DNA from: Candidatus Stygibacter frigidus
GTDB lineage: Bacteria; Cloacimonadota; Cloacimonadia; Cloacimonadales; TCS61
Length of the DNA stretch: 5,710 nucleotides
Assembly: GCA_030765325.1 (NCBI GenBank)
Contig: JAVCCT010000128.1
Location: 1-5,710 of the forward strand
Direction: 5' to 3'
Below the pieces are notes generated by a model. The model did not search any database. It saw only the letters and a list, made by a program, of their open reading frames with translations, and was not told the DNA's origin. Below, piece by piece: positions 3,801-5,710 of the stretch (the stretch's first letter is position 1; each line of letters opens with the position of its first letter). The position numbers and the translations under genes were made by a program.

Positions 3801-5710
3801 TCTTAATGAATTTAAATATAATGCACTTTATCTGGATAATATGGTTGATGGAAATGTATTTATCGACCTTGGCAATTATCCTCCAATAGCTGATGCCGGT
3901 GTAGATCAGGTAGTTAATGAAGGTGAAGAAGTAACCTTGAATGGAACTGCTTCTTATGATCCAGATGATTATTTAAGAACCCCGGATTGGGATCTTAATA
4001 TTTCAGATTATGAATATAATGGTTTTATCTGGGGAGTAGTGGTATTTAATGGAGTTCAAGTTGAAGATATAAATGACATGATCGGTGTTTTTGTTGGTGA
4101 AGAATGCCGTGGAATAGCTCAGCAAAGCACTAACAGCGTTGTGGATTACACTATACCGTTTGGTCATACAGCTTTCATGCCACAGGTTTATAGTAATTTG
4201 ACAGGTGGTGAGATCATGACATTTAAATATTATGATGCCAGTGCTGATATGATTTATGACGTTGAAGGAGAATTACCATTCACTTCTGATATGGTAGTTG
4301 GTGGTGGATGGGATCCTTATATATTTTCAGTAACTGGTGAGCCAACTTATGATCTTATTTTTAACTGGTTAGCTCCAGATGGTATAATCCTTGATGATCC
4401 TGCATCGGCAACACCAAGCTTTACAGCACCCTGGTTTGATGCTGATACTGAGCTGGTATTTGGTCTGGAAGTGTCTGATGGACAAGCCTGGTCTGAAGTT
4501 GATGAAGTAGTTGTGACAGTGATTGATCATCCTATTGATGAGATAGTGGTTAGTGCACCTGAACTTACTCAGAATGAGGACGAGTCATTTGTTGTGCCAA
4601 TCTCTACCACGATGATCCAGCCTGATATGGATATAATCTCTTATCAGTTCAATCTGAATTTTGATCCAGCAGTGATCCAGTATGATGGATATACAGCAGG
4701 CGCATTATCACCTAATATGCTGGTAGTATATAATGTTGAACCGGGATTGATCAATGTCGCTTATGCTGATAACCTGCCTATAGTAGGAGAAGGTGAACTT
4801 CTTGCATTCCAGTTCACAGCTTTGGAGGGTGGAGTTAGTCCACTTAATCTGAATAACTTTAAATATAATAATGTATTTGTAAATATGACCAATGGTTCTG
4901 TGGAAGTAATCGGCGTCAATGATACACCTGTATTTGATCTACCACCAATGCTCAATTTTAATGAAGATGAAGTGCACACATTTGATTTTAGTGAATATAT
5001 AGAGGATCCTGATAATGATGAGCATACAATAACATTTTTTGGTAATAGCCAGATAAATATCTCAGTTTTGGGCTATGATGTAACAATGAGTGCACCGACA
5101 AACTGGTATGGTTTTGAACCAGTTACCTTTATTGTAGATGACAATTCAGGCAGAGCAGCTGCCGTTGATGTTGCAGTGATCAATGTAATTTCGGTGAATG
5201 ATCCTCCAGTACTGGATGTCCCCCCTGTAATGTATTTTGATGAAGATGGAGTAATGGTCTTTGATATTGGAATGTATTCATCTGATGTTGATGGTGATGC
5301 TCTGGTGCTCTATGTAGATGGTATGGTTAATCTTAATGTAGAAATCGATGGACTTGTTGCTACCATAACTGGTGATCCAAACTGGAATGGTGAAGAAGTT
5401 CTGACGTTTACTGTAGATGATCAGCAGAACAGAGCTACAGCTATTGATAACTGTAATTTTGTTGTAGCCCCTATAAATGATCCACCTGTGCTTGACTTAC
5501 CAGAAACCATCTCCTTCAATGAAGATGAAATGCTGGATTTCAATGTTGCAAATTATGCATCTGACACAGATATGGATGAAATTAATATAATCAGCGTGGA
5601 ATATGACCAGGCTGATCTAGATAACAGCTTTGAAGATATGATGATCCATTTCACTGCTGCTGCAGATTGGTATGGTATCACTGAAGTAACGGTTACTATA
5701 ACTGATAACG
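814..5710 (+). CDS. giant secreted multidomain surface protein with cohesin-like, PKD-like and cadherin-like modules (3' end outside window)
   Basis: Open frame of 1,632 codons from ATG 814 to the right edge, without a stop. An N-terminal signal peptide is followed only by extracellular beta-sandwich modules: eight cohesin-like repeats, two PKD-like domains (the second split by an inserted domain) and three cadherin/Ig-like repeats, the last cut by the edge. Cohesin-like domains mediate protein-protein binding in cellulosomes, but also occur in many non-cellulosomal surface proteins. No dockerin, catalytic domain or membrane anchor is visible, so a surface adhesin, matrix or binding protein is the best guess. 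The mature part is very acidic, with about 270 Asp+Glu against 5 Lys and 7 Arg by hand count, and has five cysteines (121, 648, 898, 1098, 1547). The C-terminus, where a sorting or anchoring domain would sit, is missing. There are no frameshifts, and codon use is uniform along its length. Confidence 0.96.
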   Translation, partial: MKRKIFLILFIALTVAILQADLAGAGFVMSDVDQMGLAPFEFQVNSSDLLAEDQAISFQFHLNYDADLFVYTGYTTGADLPGMLVVNDLNPGIVNVAYADASVLEGINELITVHLTPVEPCETLFTMTEARYNNTDITNITGGNIVINGIPELAMTIEDVVHQGLTPFEVTVLSNDIAVEDGIISYQFEFELPYGTQYLDYSYDESLTGELVVNDTDPGILYVAYAGFDPISGVTDLLTVSVIAEEYGEYPFVAGTAAFNNFTLEDAAIGYATVYPAWDEIVIEADGADIFTGDQFTSYISTTPIMLENNIISAQGILNYDAEILQFVEVAGSDRLDEFVVNATEPGVIQIAYASSDPIDWSGPIIGFVFEAIDDGETELTISEFIYNNTYITNLVPGEVLITNPNDPPVAMAGSDVELLEGEAGMLDGSLSYDPNQDELTYLWTGDLLLDDDTAVNPNFTAPEVEENTDYVMTLTVDDGEFTATDEVVVTIINVPNPADAVISMENQDVTIDQEFAVNVYTTPLNADFGVISYQYILNYDPEILSYTGYSNGTGVPEGMLVVNDTEPGVLQVAFSNPDAITNPDYLTQFTFVGTVLDQAEISISEFYYNNTAVLNLQPAMIAVHVPYYFTGVYVEDEEAGINLEFTCDVMTEELMADWNVISYQFDLYYDTAMLEYTGNQLGDVPTGGNLLAYEATPGHLSVAYANFNALSGVGSIAGFNFIPLQLGSTDITIENFKYNTTYLPNVDGGTIDIIIPYSNAVISAPDLTVGGGETFTVGITTSNINVDWNVISFQFDLGFDPELLDYVGYSNGSIINSGNLLAFENADGNVSVAFADFAPIGGEGTLIELQFTAAMELDQSVLDIGNFKYNSLFLDDANINDGMVTIVQPYADAVITCQDAETREGLDFTVGISTTELQENWGLISFQFNLDFDPEMVEFTGYETGNVITSGNLLAYENAPGNITVAFADYMSLSGVGDLIVLEFTALLAGDTTLDLNEFKYNALYLDNMVDGNVFIDLGNYPPIADAGVDQVVNEGEEVTLNGTASYDPDDYLRTPDWDLNISDYEYNGFIWGVVVFNGVQVEDINDMIGVFVGEECRGIAQQSTNSVVDYTIPFGHTAFMPQVYSNLTGGEIMTFKYYDASADMIYDVEGELPFTSDMVVGGGWDPYIFSVTGEPTYDLIFNWLAPDGIILDDPASATPSFTAPWFDADTELVFGLEVSDGQAWSEVDEVVVTVIDHPIDEIVVSAPELTQNEDESFVVPISTTMIQPDMDIISYQFNLNFDPAVIQYDGYTAGALSPNMLVVYNVEPGLINVAYADNLPIVGEGELLAFQFTALEGGVSPLNLNNFKYNNVFVNMTNGSVEVIGVNDTPVFDLPPMLNFNEDEVHTFDFSEYIEDPDNDEHTITFFGNSQINISVLGYDVTMSAPTNWYGFEPVTFIVDDNSGRAAAVDVAVINVISVNDPPVLDVPPVMYFDEDGVMVFDIGMYSSDVDGDALVLYVDGMVNLNVEIDGLVATITGDPNWNGEEVLTFTVDDQQNRATAIDNCNFVVAPINDPPVLDLPETISFNEDEMLDFNVANYASDTDMDEINIISVEYDQADLDNSFEDMMIHFTAAADWYGITEVTVTITDN
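892..1260 (+). repeat. cohesin-like repeat 1
   Basis: Residues 27-149. It carries the family pattern: a strand with I-S-F-Q-F, then N-Y-D (residues 64-66), then V-Y-T-G-Y, then G-M-L-V-V-N-D, N-P-G and V-A-Y-A, and near its end A-R-Y-N-N (130-134). The fold inferred is the nine-stranded cohesin beta sandwich. Arg131 sits where repeats 5-8 have lysine. The core strand begins 128 residues before that of repeat 2. Confidence 0.8.
1261..1644 (+). repeat. cohesin-like repeat 2
   Basis: Residues 150-277. I-I-S-Y-Q-F, then the diverged D-Y-S-Y-D segment, then G-E-L-V-V-N-D-T-D-P-G, V-A-Y-A and F-N-N-F. It is the most diverged of the eight in the first half: the usual Y-D-P-x-hydrophobic loop is replaced by L-P-Y-G-T-Q-Y-L. 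It still keeps the spacing of the array, with core strands 128 residues apart on both sides. Confidence 0.7.
1645..2028 (+). repeat. cohesin-like repeat 3
   Basis: Residues 278-405. N-I-I-S-A-Q-G, then N-Y-D-A-E-I-L, then E-F-V-V-N-A-T-E-P-G, I-A-Y-A, and S-E-F-I-Y-N-N (383-389). The aromatic of the I-S-Y/F-Q pattern is replaced by alanine. It is followed directly by the N-D-P-P linker that opens PKD-like domain 1. Confidence 0.75.
2029..2301 (+). other. PKD-like domain 1 (uninterrupted)
   Basis: Residues 406-496. It opens N-D-P-P-V-A, has A-G-S-D, then L-D-G-S-L-S-Y-D-P (428-435), L-T-Y-L-W (440-444), P-N-F-T-A-P, L-T-V-D-D-G and D-E-V-V-V-T at its end. This is the PKD / K319L-like beta-sandwich pattern of extracellular proteins, where such domains act as spacers or binding modules. 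It separates cohesin-like repeats 3 and 4, and is the intact reference that shows where PKD-like domain 2 is interrupted. Confidence 0.85.
2302..2694 (+). repeat. cohesin-like repeat 4
   Basis: Residues 497-627. G-V-I-S-Y-Q-Y, N-Y-D-P-E-I-L, Y-T-G-Y-S-N-G, G-M-L-V-V-N-D-T-E-P-G, V-A-F-S and S-E-F-Y-Y-N-N. It has the V-V-N-D type of middle loop shared with repeats 1-3. At DNA level, ggttacagtaatgg (2458-2471) recurs exactly at 3238-3251 in repeat 6, 780 bases or 260 codons later, which is two repeat periods. Confidence 0.85.
2695..3084 (+). repeat. cohesin-like repeat 5
   Basis: Residues 628-757. D-W-N-V-I-S-Y-Q-F (658-666), Y-Y-D-T-A-M-L, Y-T-G, then the second loop type G-G-N-L-L-A-Y-E, T-P-G, V-A-Y-A, and E-N-F-K-Y-N with Lys738. 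The 15 bases at 2785-2799 recur exactly at 3175-3189 in repeat 6, 390 bases apart. Together with the N-L-L-A loop this groups repeats 5, 6 and 7 as a more recent expansion. Confidence 0.85.
3085..3480 (+). repeat. cohesin-like repeat 6
   Basis: Residues 758-889. D-W-N-V-I-S-F-Q-F, G-F-D-P-E-L-L, V-G-Y-S-N-G, S-G-N-L-L-A-F-E-N, V-A-F-A-D and G-N-F-K-Y-N with Lys869. This is close to the standard cohesin pattern, including a G-G-E-G-T-L turn before the penultimate strand. It is the closest relative of repeat 7: over 66 aligned bases (3262-3327 against 3661-3726) I count 50 identities. Confidence 0.88.
3481..3873 (+). repeat. cohesin-like repeat 7
   Basis: Residues 890-1020. N-W-G-L-I-S-F-Q-F, D-F-D-P-E-M-V, F-T-G-Y, S-G-N-L-L-A-Y-E-N-A-P-G, V-A-F-A-D and N-E-F-K-Y-N with Lys1001. 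Cys898 sits near the first strand, while Cys648 lies near the first strand of repeat 5; whether these pair with anything is unknown. It is followed by PKD-like domain 2. Confidence 0.88.
3874..4530 (+). other. PKD-like domain 2, split by an inserted domain
   Basis: Residues 1021-1239. The first half runs from Y-P-P-I-A-D-A-G through V-T-L-N-G-T-A-S-Y-D-P (1040-1050). The second half resumes at Y-D-L-I-F-N-W (1179-1185) and continues with P-S-F-T-A-P, L-E-V-S-D-G and D-E-V-V-V-T. In PKD-like domain 1 the D-P and the tryptophan are 9 residues apart; here they are 135 apart. About 126 extra residues therefore sit in the loop between these two strands, while both halves keep the family pattern in register. 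Confidence 0.85.
3970..4344 (+). other. inserted domain of about 125 residues with a G-E-E-C-R-G motif
   Basis: Residues 1053-1177. It begins P-D-W-D-L-N (1057-1062), then D-Y-E-Y-N-G-F, V-V-V-F-N-G-V, D-M-I-G-V-F-V-G-E-E-C-R-G (1088-1100), a Y-S-N-L-T-G-G-E turn, M-T-F-K-Y-Y-D-A (1136-1143), D-M-I-Y-D-V, and a closing G-G-G-W-D-P-Y. This resembles a beta-rich module that I recall, without a name, from large secreted proteins of Cloacimonadota-like bacteria, usually as a free-standing domain. Its function is unknown. Lys1138 is the only lysine of the mature chain outside the cohesin-like repeats. Confidence 0.65.
4531..4914 (+). repeat. cohesin-like repeat 8
   Basis: Residues 1240-1367. D-I-I-S-Y-Q-F, N-F-D-P-A-V-I, D-G-Y-T-A-G, N-M-L-V-V-Y-N-V-E-P-G, V-A-Y-A-D and N-N-F-K-Y-N-N with Lys1350. 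Its middle loop is of the V-V-N/Y type found in repeats 1-4, not the N-L-L-A type of repeats 5-7, although it shares the F-K-Y-N ending with the latter. It is the last cohesin-like unit in the window and joins the cadherin-like block through V-N-D-T-P. Confidence 0.87.
4915..5193 (+). repeat. cadherin/Ig-like repeat 1
   Basis: Residues 1368-1460. V-N-D-T-P opening, then L-P-P, F-N-E-D (1382-1385), F-D-F, a D-x-D-x-D motif at 1398-1402, N-W-Y-G (1430-1433), T-F-I-V-D-D and A-V-I-N-V as the last strand. This is the tandem cadherin-like / Ig-like pattern of bacterial surface proteins. The D-x-D-x-D and the linker acids suggest calcium binding, which in such chains stiffens the rod. Confidence 0.75.
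5194..5472 (+). repeat. cadherin/Ig-like repeat 2
   Basis: Residues 1461-1553. V-N-D-P-P opening, V-P-P, F-D-E-D (1475-1478), F-D-I, S-D-V-D-G-D (1490-1495), N-W-N-G (1523-1526), and T-F-T-V-D-D. The E-D and D-x-D-x-D motifs lie exactly 93 residues after those of the previous repeat. Cys1547 sits near the last strand and has no partner in neighbouring repeats. Confidence 0.78.
5473..5710 (+). repeat. cadherin/Ig-like repeat 3 (cut by the window edge)
   Basis: Residues 1554-1632. I-N-D-P-P opening, F-N-E-D (1568-1571), D-F-N, S-D-T-D-M-D (1583-1588), D-W-Y-G (1618-1621) and a final V-T-V-T-I strand interrupted by the edge. Again 93 residues separate its E-D and D-x-D-x-D motifs from those of repeat 2. 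The regular spacing suggests that more such repeats may follow. Confidence 0.75.

Noticed and set aside
892..4914. Cellulosome scaffoldin
   Set aside because: Cohesin-like repeats alone do not make a scaffoldin: no carbohydrate-binding module, dockerin or cellulase gene is visible, and the PKD-like and cadherin-like modules fit a general surface protein better.
4761..4979. Antisense open frame of 72 codons on the - strand, GTG start
   Set aside because: Shadow of cohesin-like repeat 8 and the first cadherin-like repeat; the serine/threonine-rich product reflects the complement of Asp/Asn-rich coding sequence.

Overview
The window holds the 5' part of one very large gene on the + strand (814 to beyond 5710), preceded by about 800 bases of AT-rich DNA with no convincing gene. 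The reading frame is open for 1,632 codons with no in-frame stop and runs off the right edge. It starts with a signal peptide, and everything after that is a chain of all-beta extracellular modules. The product is therefore a secreted or surface-displayed multidomain protein, most likely an adhesin or other structural surface protein. No enzyme domain is visible.

Module order (residues, boundaries approximate): signal peptide 1-25; cohesin-like repeats 1-3 (27-405); PKD-like domain 1 (406-496); cohesin-like repeats 4-7 (497-1020); PKD-like domain 2 (1021-1239), split by an inserted domain of about 125 residues (1053-1177); cohesin-like repeat 8 (1240-1367); three cadherin/Ig-like repeats with a 93-residue period (1368-1632, the third cut by the window edge). 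Calls are from motif reading by eye. The cohesin-like and PKD-like assignments are strong, the cadherin-like one is good, and the inserted domain has no name I can give with certainty.

Organism: an AT-rich bacterium, probably diderm. The mix of cohesin-like repeats, PKD-like domains, tandem cadherin-like domains and the W.../G-x-F-V-G-E-E-C-R-G module recalls giant secreted proteins of Candidatus Cloacimonadota and related FCB-group lineages. This is inference from architecture and is not proven by any marker gene here.

Upstream region 1-803: no RNA gene, CRISPR or mobile element was seen. It contains a 14-bp AT-only inverted repeat with a T9 tract overlapping a TTGACA box (676-714), an imperfect direct repeat (307-325 and 543-563), two weak promoter candidates, and a clear Shine-Dalgarno sequence (805-809) just before the gene. 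The most notable points are the domain nested inside PKD-like domain 2, and extreme lysine/arginine depletion (about 12 basic residues against about 270 acidic ones after the signal peptide), with four of the five lysines at the same position of the cohesin-like repeats.
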